Shown piece after piece: positions 8,185-16,450 of a DNA stretch of 64,000 nucleotides; the stretch's first letter is position 1, and the number at the start of each line of letters is the position of its first letter. A program made the position numbers and the translations under genes. Source of the stretch: QHVT01 sp036399015 (GTDB lineage: Bacteria > Acidobacteriota > Thermoanaerobaculia > Gp7-AA8); NCBI GenBank assembly GCA_036399015.1, contig DASWNW010000093.1, forward strand, positions 124,001 to 188,000, in the 5' to 3' direction. The notes under the pieces are model-generated. The model was not told the origin of the DNA and searched no databases. It saw only the letters and a list, made by a program, of their open reading frames with translations.

Positions 8185-9534
8185 GTGAAAAGAAACGTCG
8201 TGGTGGTCGGGGGCGGACTCGCCGGCCTCGCAGCGTCCATTTATCTGGCGCGCGGCGGCCGCAATGTGACGCTGTTCGAGAAGCGGAGGCTCCTCGGCGG
8301 CCGCGCCGTCACGAACCTCCGCCACGGCTACCGCTTCAACCTCGGCGCCCACGCCTTCTACCGCGACGGCCTCGGCGCGAAGGTGCTCCGCGAGCTAGGT
8401 ATCCCGGTCCGCGGCGGCCTCGCCAAACCGCGCGCCCTCGCGCTCGTCGGCGACGAGGAGCTGCGCCTCCCGACGAACTGGCTCTCCTTCATCGCCACCT
8501 CGCTCCTGTCGCTGCGAGGCAAGCAGCAGCTCGGGTCGGCGCTCCTGCACATCCGCCGCCGCGGCGGCACGCGCGCCGGCTCGCTCACCCTCCGCGACTG
8601 GATCGACGGCCGCATCAGCGACCGCCGCGCGCGGCAGGTGCTCGAGGCGCTGGTGCGGCTCGCCACCTACGCCGATCACGCCGACGTGGAGAGCGCCTCG
8701 CACGCGCTCGCGCAGATGAAGATCGCCATGCGCGGAGCGCTCTACGTCGACGAGGGGTGGCAGAAGATCGTCGACTCGATGCACAGCGCCGCGATCTCGT
8801 CGGGCGTGCACTTCGTCTCCAGCTCCCGCATCGTCGGGGTCGTGCACGACGACTCCGTGCGCGCCGTGGAGCTGGGCGGCCTGGAGGTCGACGCCGACCG
8901 CAACGACACTCTCTTCCTGGCGATGCCGCAGCCGGCGCCGGAGGAGGTGGAGGGGGCGCTCATTCCGGCGGAGACCGTGCTGCTGGCGGTCGATCCGCAC
9001 ACGGCCGCGCAACTGGCCGGCGACGCCGGCGCCGACTGGCGGAATGCCCGTCCGGTGACGGCGGCCTGCCTCGACGTGGCCCTGCGCTCGCTGCCGCGGC
9101 CGAAGAACACGTTCGCGCTGGGGATCGACCAGCCGCTCTACTACGCCGTCCACTCCGCGTTCGCGCAGCTCACGCCGCGCGGCGGCGCGCTCGTGCACCT
9201 CGCCAAGTACAACCGCGAGGGGCACGCCACGGACGAAGAGCTGGAGGGCTCGAAGCCGCGCCGCACCAGCGCCGCGGTGGCGGACGAGCAGGAGCTGGAG
9301 TCGCTCCTCGATCGGATGCAGCCGGGCTGGCGCGAGGTGCTCGTGCACCGCCGCTTCCTCCCCGCCATGACGGTGTCGAACGCGCTCGTCACGCCGACCG
9401 CCCCCCGCCCGTCGCCCGTCACCAGCGTCCGCGGCCTGTACATCGCCGGCGACTGGGTGGGAGACGAGGGGCTGCTCTCCGACGCCGCGCTCTCGAGCGC
9501 GAAGGCGGCGGCCAAGGCGATCCTGGCGAATTAG
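8185..9534 (+). CDS. FAD-dependent oxidoreductase, phytoene-desaturase/amine-oxidase family
   Basis: 449 residues from a GTG start at 8185. The N-terminus has a textbook FAD dinucleotide fold (VVVVGGGLAGLAASIYLA) followed by the acidic end of beta-2 (LFEKRRLLGGRA). The C-terminus has the second flavin motif of the family (GLYIAGDWVGDEGLLSDAAL). The body matches the general plan of NAD(P)-binding Rossmann/amine-oxidase-like desaturases and dehydrogenases. No carotenoid genes are nearby, so the substrate cannot be named. The gene stands alone between a divergent TPR gene and a repeat element. Confidence 0.88.
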   Translation: MKRNVVVVGGGLAGLAASIYLARGGRNVTLFEKRRLLGGRAVTNLRHGYRFNLGAHAFYRDGLGAKVLRELGIPVRGGLAKPRALALVGDEELRLPTNWLSFIATSLLSLRGKQQLGSALLHIRRRGGTRAGSLTLRDWIDGRISDRRARQVLEALVRLATYADHADVESASHALAQMKIAMRGALYVDEGWQKIVDSMHSAAISSGVHFVSSSRIVGVVHDDSVRAVELGGLEVDADRNDTLFLAMPQPAPEEVEGALIPAETVLLAVDPHTAAQLAGDAGADWRNARPVTAACLDVALRSLPRPKNTFALGIDQPLYYAVHSAFAQLTPRGGALVHLAKYNREGHATDEELEGSKPRRTSAAVADEQELESLLDRMQPGWREVLVHRRFLPAMTVSNALVTPTAPRPSPVTSVRGLYIAGDWVGDEGLLSDAALSSAKAAAKAILAN

Positions 9535-9536
9535 CT

Positions 9537-9608
9537 CCGGCACGGCCGGCAGCGCCGGTTGCTCCGCCGGTGCACGTACGGCCACTCCGTCGGTGCGTTC
9601 TGCCGCGC
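9537..9608. repeat. 72-bp repeat, copy 1 (inverted relative to copy at 20351)
   Basis: A segment of about 72 bp beginning CCGGCACGGCCGGCAGCGCC and ending near TGCGTTCTGCC. Its reverse complement recurs at 20351-20424 with only a few differences. It starts 3 bp after the stop of the oxidoreductase gene and ends just before the convergent lipoprotein gene. It contains an internal direct repeat (GCACCGRCGGAG read on the minus strand). Confidence 0.9.
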
Positions 9609-9614
9609 AGGCTC

Positions 9615-9989
9615 CTACGTCGCGTTCACGATCAGGTTGACCGTCTTCGTCTGGTTCCGGGCGAACTGGACCACCTGCGTGCCCGCCTGGCCTGAGGCGA
9701 ACTGGTAGCCGGCCGGAGGAGTCACGACCAGGCGATACTCACCGTCGGTCTTGAGGAAGAAGTAGTAACCGGGCAGGCCGACGGAGCCGGTCAGGCCGCC
9801 CTGGTCTTCCGTCCCGCCGTTCATGCGGTCGAGGCGGACGGCGGCGCCGTTCACCGGCTGGCCGGCGGCGTCGCGCACGTAGACGTCGATGCGTCCGAAC
9901 TCGTAGTCGCTCGGTTCGGTCGGCCCGCCGCTGCAGGCGGCGAGCATGAGGAGAGCGACGGCGAGGGCGTACCGCGTAAACGCTTGCAT
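9615..9989 (-). CDS. Small lipoprotein with an Ig-like/carboxypeptidase-regulatory-type domain
   Basis: 124 residues from ATG at 9989, chosen because a lipoprotein signal peptide begins there (MQAFTRYALAVALLMLAACSG, lipobox LAAC). The mature part reads as a single small beta domain: GRIDVYVRDAAGQPVNGAAV opens like the prealbumin-like/CarboxypepD_reg sandwich, and later phrases (GEYRLVVTPPAGYQF, NQTKTVNLIV) continue the pattern. Such domains are structural or adhesive at the cell surface. It diverges from the metallopeptidase gene at 10037, leaving a 47-bp shared promoter region. Confidence 0.82.
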   Translation of the reverse strand: MQAFTRYALAVALLMLAACSGGPTEPSDYEFGRIDVYVRDAAGQPVNGAAVRLDRMNGGTEDQGGLTGSVGLPGYYFFLKTDGEYRLVVTPPAGYQFASGQAGTQVVQFARNQTKTVNLIVNAT

Positions 9990-10036
9990 TGGAGGCAGCT
10001 TCAGCAGGACGCGTGCCGCGGCCGTACCATACGGCG

Positions 10037-11449
10037 ATGCGGCCGTCCGTGGCACTGCTCCTCGTCGTGCCACTGCTTCTCCTGTCGTGTCACTCGCCGG
10101 AGTCGTCCTCCCTTCCACCGGGGCCGGAGGAGCCGGAGGCGAAGCTGGCGCAGCTCGACGCCTTTGCGGACCGCGTCCAGACGGAGGCGATGACCGCCGC
10201 CTGGAAGGCGGCCACCGAGCCGCCACCGGCGCCGAAGCCGAAGCCGTTCGGGATCAAGCCGCTGCTGCTCCTCACCGACAGCGAGGCGCGGACCCTCGGC
10301 CGCCGCCTCGACGATCCGGAGCAGTCGCGCTGCCTGCAGGCAGTGCACTCGTTCGCCGTCCGGATGCAGTCCGAGTCGGACCATCACGTCCGGAAGGCGC
10401 TCCTCGCGATCGCGGATCTGCGGGAGCAACGACCCGATCTCGACCGGACGCTCGACGCGGGGCCCGACGCCGCCGTGGCGAAGGAGATGGAGCCGCTGGT
10501 GCGGCAGCTCATCGCGGCGCGGAACCGCTGGGCGTCGCAGCGCTCGCGAGTGCCCTACCTGGAGCTGATCAAGGAGCACCGCGGCTACGCGCCCGCAACC
10601 GCCGCGAGCCTCGAACGGCAGGTGCGGCAGGCGTTGCCACCGCAGGGAAACTTCACGCAGCCGCCGCCCCCCACGCCAATCGAGGAGAGGTTCGACGCCG
10701 CCCACTGTCTCGAGCGCGCCTCCTCGGTCTTCCTCTACCTCGGATTGCCGGCGAATCCGCCCGCGCTGCAGGTGCGGGAGGCGACGCGCACCGCTTTCTC
10801 GTCCTCCGCCTTCTACGCCATCGACCCTCCCGCGGTGCAGGGGCTGACGATTCGCCCGGGCGCCGGCGTCGTCGCGCACCAGTCGGCATTTCACGAGGCC
10901 GGACATGCGGCGATGTCGCTGCTGGTCGCGCCGTCGTCGTGCCGCACCTTCCGCCGTCCCGTCTCCGGCGCCGTCTCCGAAGGCTGCGCCAGGATCGCGG
11001 AGCGGCTGTTCCATTCGGAGGAGTGGCTGCGGACGCAGGGGGTGCCTCCGGCGGAGATCGCGGCGCTGCGCGCGTGGGAGCGGCAGGCGGACGTGGTGCG
11101 CATGCGAAGCATCCTCGCCGACCTGGACGTCGAGCGGGATCTCTACCGCGATCCGTCACACGGTGGATCCGGCGGCTTTCCCGCCTGGGCGCTCAAACGC
11201 GACCTCGTTTTCGAGCCGCTCGCGCGCATGGATTACCTGCTGGCGCGATGCGCGCAGGCTGCGGTCTACCGCCGCCTCCGGCGTTTGCCGGGCGGACTGC
11301 TCGGCGAGCCGGCGCGGCAGCTCCTGCGCGACGAGGTGTTCCGCGGCGCCACGGCGCTCCGGTTCGAGGATTGGTTTCGCAGGGCCGCGGACAGCGAGCC
11401 TGATTGCGCCGCGTGGCTGCAGGACGTGGCAGGGGAGACGGACGGATGA
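10037..11449 (+). CDS. Lipoprotein metallopeptidase-like protein with HEAGH zinc motif
   Basis: 470 residues; start at 10037, where a lipoprotein signal begins (MRPSVALLLVVPLLLLSC, Cys18). The body is helical and Arg/Glu-rich. Residues 286-290 are HEAGH, and a Glu sits 25 residues after the second His (Glu315 in AVSEGCARIAERLF). HExxH with a distal Glu about 25 residues on is the gluzincin arrangement seen in M2/M3-type peptidases, so a zinc peptidase acting outside the inner membrane is likely, though overall similarity to a named family is not evident to me. The gene ends in an ATGA overlap with the next lipoprotein, implying co-translation. Confidence 0.8.
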   Translation: MRPSVALLLVVPLLLLSCHSPESSSLPPGPEEPEAKLAQLDAFADRVQTEAMTAAWKAATEPPPAPKPKPFGIKPLLLLTDSEARTLGRRLDDPEQSRCLQAVHSFAVRMQSESDHHVRKALLAIADLREQRPDLDRTLDAGPDAAVAKEMEPLVRQLIAARNRWASQRSRVPYLELIKEHRGYAPATAASLERQVRQALPPQGNFTQPPPPTPIEERFDAAHCLERASSVFLYLGLPANPPALQVREATRTAFSSSAFYAIDPPAVQGLTIRPGAGVVAHQSAFHEAGHAAMSLLVAPSSCRTFRRPVSGAVSEGCARIAERLFHSEEWLRTQGVPPAEIAALRAWERQADVVRMRSILADLDVERDLYRDPSHGGSGGFPAWALKRDLVFEPLARMDYLLARCAQAAVYRRLRRLPGGLLGEPARQLLRDEVFRGATALRFEDWFRRAADSEPDCAAWLQDVAGETDG

Positions 11450-11877
11450 AGATGCTGATTGCGACTGTGGGAATCGTGCTGCTGGCGGCGTGCAGCGGGG
11501 AAAAGAAGGCGGCACCGGCTCCGGAGGCGGAGACCGCGACGACCGCGCCGGCCGCCGCGCCGGCGGAGACCGCCGCGGCCACGGAAACCGCGGCGCCGAA
11601 CGAGAATCACGAATCGGGGACGTGGGCCGGCCAGGTCAAGGTCGCGGAGCCGGTCTCGACGTTCAACTACGTCGGAGCGGAGAGCGGCGACTGGGTGCCG
11701 ATGCGGTTCCGCACCGACTCCGACGTCGGGCGGAAGATCCTCGCCGCCTGCGCGAACGACGACCAGTGCGAGTTCACCGGCGCCGTCGAGTTCCTCGACG
11801 AGGCGCCGCCGCCCGACGCCTCGGCGGTGGGACAGATCGTGAGAGTGGACAGCGTCCGGCGCCTTCCGGCGCCGTGA
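11446..11877 (+). CDS. Small lipoprotein of unknown function
   Basis: 143 residues, starting at the ATG that overlaps the preceding TGA by 4 bp. It has a lipoprotein signal (MKMLIATVGIVLLAACSG) and then an Ala/Glu/Thr-rich tether of about 35 residues. A compact domain of about 90 residues follows, containing two Cys (KILAACANDDQCEFTGAV) that could form a disulfide. I recognise no family. Coupling to the HEAGH lipoprotein suggests the two work together at the membrane. Confidence 0.8.
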   Translation: MKMLIATVGIVLLAACSGEKKAAPAPEAETATTAPAAAPAETAAATETAAPNENHESGTWAGQVKVAEPVSTFNYVGAESGDWVPMRFRTDSDVGRKILAACANDDQCEFTGAVEFLDEAPPPDASAVGQIVRVDSVRRLPAP

Positions 11878-11882
11878 CGCCT

Positions 11883-12842
11883 TTACTGCGCGCGCACCCG
11901 GATTCCGCCGCCCGACGACCGCAGCACGAGCTTCGGCCCGCCGCCGTTGATCGTGCCCTGCAGCACGCCGTCCTTCGCGGTGCCGTGCGTGGTGATCGGC
12001 ACGTCGGACGACACGCCGCCGCCGCTGGCGCGCGCGTCGAGCTCCGCGCGAATGCCGCTGGCGAGGCTCACCGTCACGCTGCCGCCCGAGGTGGTGAGGC
12101 GGGAGTCGCCGGAGGGCTGGCGGGAGAGGCTCGCCTGGATCGAGCCGCCGGACGTCGAGGCGTCGACCGCGCCGCTGGCGTCCTCGATGCGGATGCCGCC
12201 GCCGGAGGTGCGGGCGAGGACGTCGCCGCCGGTGCGCGCGAGCCGGATCGAGCCGCCCGAGGTGCGCGCCTCGACTTTGCCGGTGGTGTCGCCGATGTCG
12301 ATCGAGCCGCCGGAGGTGTGGGCGATGACCGGGCCGGTCGCGCCGGCGACGCGGATCGAGCCGCCGGAGGTGTTCAGCGTCACCTCGCCGCTCACCCGTC
12401 CGGTGGAGATGCTGCCTCCGGAGGTGCGGGCGTCGACCGTGCCGCCGACGTCGTCCATCTCGATCGAGCCGCCGGAGGTGCGGAGGTCGAGGTTGTAGCG
12501 GTCGGGGACGCGGATGTTCCACTGCACCTCGTAGCGCGAGTTGCCGAAGAACGACCAGGTCTGCCGGGCGAGGTCGTCCTCGATGATGACGTCGTTGCCG
12601 CTCTGCCGGAAGTCGATCTGGTGGCGGCTCATCGCCTGCTCGCCGCTCTCCCCGCGCGCCTTGCGGACCACTTCGACGGCGACGCCGGTGCCACCGGTGA
12701 CAACGCGGACCGAGCCGAGGTCGGCGTCGAGGCGGAGCGTCCCGCCGTTCGAGACGTTGAATCCCTTGCGGATCACGTCCTCGTCGGCGAATGTGGCGGC
12801 GGCGATGCAGAGGGTGAGGGCGAGCGGAATCAGTCTGCGCAT
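11883..12842 (-). CDS. DUF4097-type secreted beta-solenoid protein
   Basis: 319 residues with a signal peptide (MRRLIPLALTLCIAAATFA). From about residue 125 the chain is about ten copies of a 16-17-residue unit centred on TSGGSI (RTSGGSIEM, RTSGGSIST, NTSGGSIRV, HTSGGSIDI and so on). This is characteristic of DUF4097/DUF4098 proteins, predicted to form a right-handed beta-solenoid. Function in this family is not established. It is convergent with the small lipoprotein gene (5-bp gap) and divergent from the flavin reductase. Confidence 0.9.
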   Translation of the reverse strand: MRRLIPLALTLCIAAATFADEDVIRKGFNVSNGGTLRLDADLGSVRVVTGGTGVAVEVVRKARGESGEQAMSRHQIDFRQSGNDVIIEDDLARQTWSFFGNSRYEVQWNIRVPDRYNLDLRTSGGSIEMDDVGGTVDARTSGGSISTGRVSGEVTLNTSGGSIRVAGATGPVIAHTSGGSIDIGDTTGKVEARTSGGSIRLARTGGDVLARTSGGGIRIEDASGAVDASTSGGSIQASLSRQPSGDSRLTTSGGSVTVSLASGIRAELDARASGGGVSSDVPITTHGTAKDGVLQGTINGGGPKLVLRSSGGGIRVRAQ

Positions 12843-12893
12843 GTCCGTTCATACGCGCCGTTGGGCCAAAAGTTTGAAGTACACTCCGCCGCG

Positions 12894-13364
12894 ATGCCGA
12901 TCGACGACGCAAGCTTCAAGCTGGCCATGTCGCACTTCGCCAGCGGAGTGACGGTCGTGACCGCCGACCACGACGGGAAGCTGTACGGGATGACCGTGGC
13001 CTCCTTCGCCTCGCTCTCGCTCCACCCGCCGCTGGTCCTGGTGTGCATCGAGAAGGGGGCGAAGTCGCACGACGCCATCGCCGGGGCCGGCGCGTTCGGC
13101 GTGAGCATCCTCTCCGCGGCGCAGCAGGAGATCTCCGGCCGCTTCGCCTCCCGGCGCGACGACAAGTTCGAAGGCGTCGCCGTGCGCCGCGGCGAGTTGA
13201 ACGTGCCGCTGGTAGAGGGGGCGATCTGCGCGCTCGAGTGCCGTCTCCACGCGCAGCTCCCCGGCGGCGACCACTCCATCTTCGTCGGCGAGGTCGTCGA
13301 CGCCCGCGTGACGGACGAGGCCCCGCTCGTCTACTTCCGAAGCTCCTACCGAGAGATCCAATAG
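12894..13364 (+). CDS. Flavin reductase domain protein (NAD(P)H:FMN reductase, HpaC/RutF type)
   Basis: 156 residues. The sequence has the flavin-reductase fold signature: an N-terminal MSHFASGVTVVTA, then GMTVASFASLSLHPPLVLVC and the FMN-phosphate loop region KSHDAIAGAGAFGVSIL, ending in PLVYFRSSYREI. These small enzymes supply reduced FMN to a partner monooxygenase or reduce flavins generally. No monooxygenase partner is adjacent, so the physiological role is open. The esterase gene follows within about 10 bp. Confidence 0.92.
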   Translation: MPIDDASFKLAMSHFASGVTVVTADHDGKLYGMTVASFASLSLHPPLVLVCIEKGAKSHDAIAGAGAFGVSILSAAQQEISGRFASRRDDKFEGVAVRRGELNVPLVEGAICALECRLHAQLPGGDHSIFVGEVVDARVTDEAPLVYFRSSYREIQ

Positions 13365-13372
13365 TGCAGGAC

Positions 13373-14206
13373 ATGAGTGACACGCTGCGGACGACGTTCC
13401 GTCGTCTTCTGCGGCTGGAGAACCGCCGTACCGCCATCCGTCCCGGCCGCATCGAGCGGATCCATGGCTTCGAGTCGCAGATCCTCGGCAACAGCCGGGA
13501 GCTGACCATCTACCTCCCCGCCGGCTACGACGAACGGCCCGAACGCCGCTATCCCGTGCTCTACATCCAGGATGGGCAGAACCTCTTCGACGCCGACCGC
13601 GCCTACGTTCCCGGCCAGCACTGGCGGCTCCACGAGGCGGCCGACGCCGCCATCGGCGAGCGCACCGCGAGTCCGATGATCATCGTCGGGATCGACCACG
13701 CGGGCATCGGGCGGATGGACGAGTACACGCCGGCCGTCGACCCGAAGCACAAGGGCGGCGGGCGGGCCAGCGACTACGCGCGGATGCTGGTCGAGGAGCT
13801 GAAGCCGGCGATGGACGAGCGTTTTCGCACGCTCGGCGACGCTGCCAATACCGCCGTCGCCGGGTCGTCGCTGGGCGGCCTCTTCTCGCTGCACGCCGTG
13901 TTCACGCGCCGCGACGTCTTCGGACGCGCCGCCGCGATCTCGCCCTCGGTCTGGTGGGCGAACCGCGCCATTCTCGAGACCGTCGACGCGTTCGACGGTG
14001 AGCCGCCGCGGCTCTGGGTCGACATCGGCGGACGCGAGGGGACCGAGGCGCTGCGCGACGCGCGCGACCTGCGCGACCGCATCGCCGCGAAGGGGTGGAG
14101 CGACGAGACGTTCCACTACTACGAGGACCGCCGCGCCGATCACAGCGAGCGCGCCTGGGCGAAGCGGGTGCGCCTGGTGCTGGAGTTTTTGTTCCCCCCG
14201 GCGTAG
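13373..14206 (+). CDS. Alpha/beta-hydrolase esterase (Fes/IroE-like)
   Basis: 277 residues from ATG 13373; an in-frame GTG at 13364 that touches the previous stop is an alternative. The layout is that of enterochelin-esterase-like hydrolases: ELTIYLPAGYDERPERRYPV and LYIQDGQNLFD near the N-terminus, a nucleophile elbow GSSLGG with the catalytic Ser in the middle, and a likely catalytic His in DHSERAW near the C-terminus. No signal peptide is visible, so it acts in the cytoplasm. The siderophore link of the family cannot be assumed here. It lies 12 bp upstream of moaA. Confidence 0.88.
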   Translation: MSDTLRTTFRRLLRLENRRTAIRPGRIERIHGFESQILGNSRELTIYLPAGYDERPERRYPVLYIQDGQNLFDADRAYVPGQHWRLHEAADAAIGERTASPMIIVGIDHAGIGRMDEYTPAVDPKHKGGGRASDYARMLVEELKPAMDERFRTLGDAANTAVAGSSLGGLFSLHAVFTRRDVFGRAAAISPSVWWANRAILETVDAFDGEPPRLWVDIGGREGTEALRDARDLRDRIAAKGWSDETFHYYEDRRADHSERAWAKRVRLVLEFLFPPA

Positions 14207-14218
14207 TTTGCGGACGAG

Positions 14219-15229
14219 ATGACCGTCCGCGACACGCTCGGCCGGCCGCTGCACGACCTCCGCATCTCGGTCACGGATCGCTGTAATTTCCGCTGCACCT
14301 ACTGCATGCCGAAGGAGGTCTTCGGCCGCGACTTCGCGTTCCTGGGGCGCGCGGAGCTGCTGTCGTTCGAGGAGATCGCGCGCGTGACGCGCCTCTTCGT
14401 GGCGCACGGGGTGGAGAAGGTCCGCCTCACCGGCGGCGAGCCGCTCCTCCGCCGCGACCTCGAGCGCCTGGTCGAGAAGCTCGCCGCGATCGACGGCCTG
14501 CACGACATCGCCCTCACCACCAACGGCTCGCTCCTGACGCGGGAGAAGGCGCTGCTGCTGAAAAGCGCCGGGCTGCGCCGCGTGACGGTGAGCCTCGACT
14601 CGCTCGACGACGCCGTCTTCCGCGCCATGAACGACGTCGACTTTCCGGTGGCGCGCGTGCTGGAGGCGATCGACGTCGCCGCGGACGCGGGACTCGGTCC
14701 GGTGAAGATCGACGTGGTGGTGAAGCGCGGTTTGAACGACGCCGGCATCGTCGACGTCGCGCGCCGCTTCCGCGGCACGCCGCACATCCTCCGCTTCATC
14801 GAGTACATGGACGTCGGCAACTCGAACGGCTGGCGTGTCGACGACGTGGTGTCGGGACGGGAGATCGTGGAGCGGCTCCAGCGCGAATGGCCGCTCGTCC
14901 CGGCGGACCGCAACTACTTCGGCGAGGTCGCCGAGCGCTGGGTCTACGCCGACGGTGGCGGCGAGATCGGCGTCATCACGTCCGTGACGCAGCCGTTCTG
15001 CGGCTCGTGCACCCGCGCGCGCCTGGCGGCCGACGGGAAGCTGTACCTCTGCCTCTTCGCCGCCACCGGCCACGACCTGCGCGCGCTCCTGCGTGGCGGC
15101 GCGACCGACGAGGAGCTGGCGCGCGCAATCGGAAGCGTCTGGCGCGCCCGCGGCGACCGCTATTCGGAAGTGCGCTCCGAGGCGACGCCGGGACTGAGGA
15201 AAGTGGAGATGAGTCACATCGGCGGGTAA
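14219..15229 (+). CDS. moaA: GTP 3',8-cyclase MoaA
   Basis: 336 residues. This radical-SAM enzyme converts GTP to 3',8-cyclo-GTP in the first step of molybdopterin synthesis. The N-terminal cluster motif is CNFRCTYC (Cys22, 26, 29), followed by the SAM-binding TGGEPLLR. The second cluster is in the C-terminal domain (PFCGSCTRARLAADG and LYLCLF). The chain ends in Gly-Gly, which MoaA needs for activity. No other moa genes are in the window. It may be co-transcribed with the flavin reductase and esterase upstream. Confidence 0.98.
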   Translation: MTVRDTLGRPLHDLRISVTDRCNFRCTYCMPKEVFGRDFAFLGRAELLSFEEIARVTRLFVAHGVEKVRLTGGEPLLRRDLERLVEKLAAIDGLHDIALTTNGSLLTREKALLLKSAGLRRVTVSLDSLDDAVFRAMNDVDFPVARVLEAIDVAADAGLGPVKIDVVVKRGLNDAGIVDVARRFRGTPHILRFIEYMDVGNSNGWRVDDVVSGREIVERLQREWPLVPADRNYFGEVAERWVYADGGGEIGVITSVTQPFCGSCTRARLAADGKLYLCLFAATGHDLRALLRGGATDEELARAIGSVWRARGDRYSEVRSEATPGLRKVEMSHIGG

Positions 15230-15367
15230 CGCGGCCCGACCGGTAAACGTCTCGTAACAAGACGCGCCACCTGCCCGGATTCAGCGAAACCTTGCCTGTT
15301 TTTTCGCCGTGCGACCGATCGGTGACCGACCCTCACCGTCCACGCGGGAGGACGCGCAAGCATCTCT

Positions 15368-15740
15368 GGACATGCTTAATGGCCTCCGGGACATGCTTAA
15401 TGGCCTCGGCGGGGCCATGAGTGCGACCGGCGAGACCGTTACGACCCCTCCAGGTGAGACTCATCCGATCGGAGAGCGCACGAAAGCACCTCTTAGACAT
15501 GCTTAACCGTCCTCCAACCAAGACTCACCGTCCTCCAGCCGAGACTAACGACCTCCGGGAGGCCACTAAGCATGTCTAAGAGGCCATTAAGCATGTCTGC
15601 GAGGCCATTAAGCATGTCTACGAGGCCATTAAGCATGTCTGCGGGGCCACTAAGCATGTCTGCGGGTCGCACTAAGCATGTCTGCGAGTCCCACTAACCA
15701 TGTCTTGCGAGTCCACTAAGCATCTCTGGGAGATGCTTCA
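15368..15740. repeat. Array of 21-bp repeats in both orientations within a gene-poor stretch
   Basis: The 624 bp between moaA (ends 15229) and the lipoprotein gene (ends 15854) hold no convincing gene. From 15559 there are eight head-to-tail copies of a 21-bp unit, GAGGCCATTAAGCATGTCTGC. Units 1-5 (to 15663) are almost identical and units 6-8 drift to 22-23 bp and lose identity. Upstream, 15368-15409 holds two copies of the reverse complement (GGACATGCTTAATGGCCTC), and 15490-15550 holds more diverged inverted copies (ACATGCTTAACCGTCCTCC). There are no unique spacers, so it is not a CRISPR. The remaining bases (15230-15367, 15741-15853) show nothing else recognisable. Confidence 0.9.
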
Positions 15741-15853
15741 AGCATGTGCAGCGGCGCACGAAGCACACTCGCGGGCGGCTGAACGGTCTCAGCGGACGCA
15801 CCGACACGCTTCGGAGCCACACGAATGGAGCGCGGGCTCGCATCGCGCAACGA

Positions 15854-16252
15854 TCATTTGCACGCCTCCGGCGGACCGTGCAAGCCATTTGTGTCAACCT
15901 GCCACGAGTCCAGGCTCCATCCGTGTGCGTTCCTGACAGATGTAAGGGTGATTGCGTACGACTCGGGGATTGCGAAGTCGTAGAACGTGCCACAGCCGGT
16001 GACCATCGCCAACGGTTCGTCCACTTCAACCGAGTGCAGAACGGCGCGCCTGAGACCACCTCTGCTCGCCGTCTCAGAGTTCGTCAACTGTTCGGCTAAG
16101 CCGTCCTGGACCGCACTGAGAATCGCTTCGGTCTCTGCCGGAGAAGCATTCGTCGCAACCTGAGCAGCACGACGGATTTGTAGCGGCTGGGTCGCGCCGG
16201 TACAACACGTCAGGAGCATAGGAACCAGGATGACCGCGATGTTTCGCAACAC
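15854..16252 (-). CDS. Small putative lipoprotein of unknown function
   Basis: 132 residues from a GTG at 16252. The N-terminus is a plausible lipoprotein signal (MLRNIAVILVPMLLTCCTG, with LTCC as lipobox). The mature part is short with scattered Cys (VTGCGTFYDFAIPES) and shows no domain that I recognise. Its base composition looks less GC-rich than the surrounding genes and it borders the 21-bp array, so it may be recently acquired. It starts 24 bp downstream of the 57-residue gene on the same strand. Confidence 0.55.
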   Translation of the reverse strand: MLRNIAVILVPMLLTCCTGATQPLQIRRAAQVATNASPAETEAILSAVQDGLAEQLTNSETASRGGLRRAVLHSVEVDEPLAMVTGCGTFYDFAIPESYAITLTSVRNAHGWSLDSWQVDTNGLHGPPEACK

Positions 16253-16276
16253 AGCCCGAAGCCCGACGCCTGATGC

Positions 16277-16450
16277 CTACTCGTTTCCCCCGTTGTACTT
16301 TTCCTTCGACGAGCTCGGGACCGTGGTCAGCTTGACGGCGTTCTCCGTCTTCAGCGTCACGTGCGGGCCGAACGGCTGCAGGCGTCCCGACCATGTCTTC
16401 TCGCGCATCGCGCGGCCTTCCTTGATCTGCTGGATCTGGCTCTTCTTCAT
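16277..16450 (-). CDS. 57-residue basic protein translationally coupled to the UDG-like gene
   Basis: The ATG at 16450 overlaps the TGA of the upstream glycosylase-like gene by 4 bp (ATGA), and the frame runs 57 codons to TAG at 16277. The product starts MKKSQIQQIKEGRAMREK, is Lys/Arg-rich, and has a short middle phrase WSGRLQPFGPHVTLKTENAV that could form a small beta hairpin. No family recognised. Support for it being real is the coupling geometry, identical to that joining the two upstream genes, and codon usage like its neighbours. A nucleic-acid-associated role is only a guess from charge and context. Confidence 0.65.
   Translation of the reverse strand: MKKSQIQQIKEGRAMREKTWSGRLQPFGPHVTLKTENAVKLTTVPSSSKEKYNGGNE

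Noticed and set aside
15559..15735. CRISPR array
   Set aside because: The repeat units abut directly with no unique spacers of constant length, and no cas genes are present.
15746..16099. A 117-residue plus-strand frame in the gene-poor region
   Set aside because: Arg/Thr-rich without domain, overlapping the better lipoprotein frame on the other strand.
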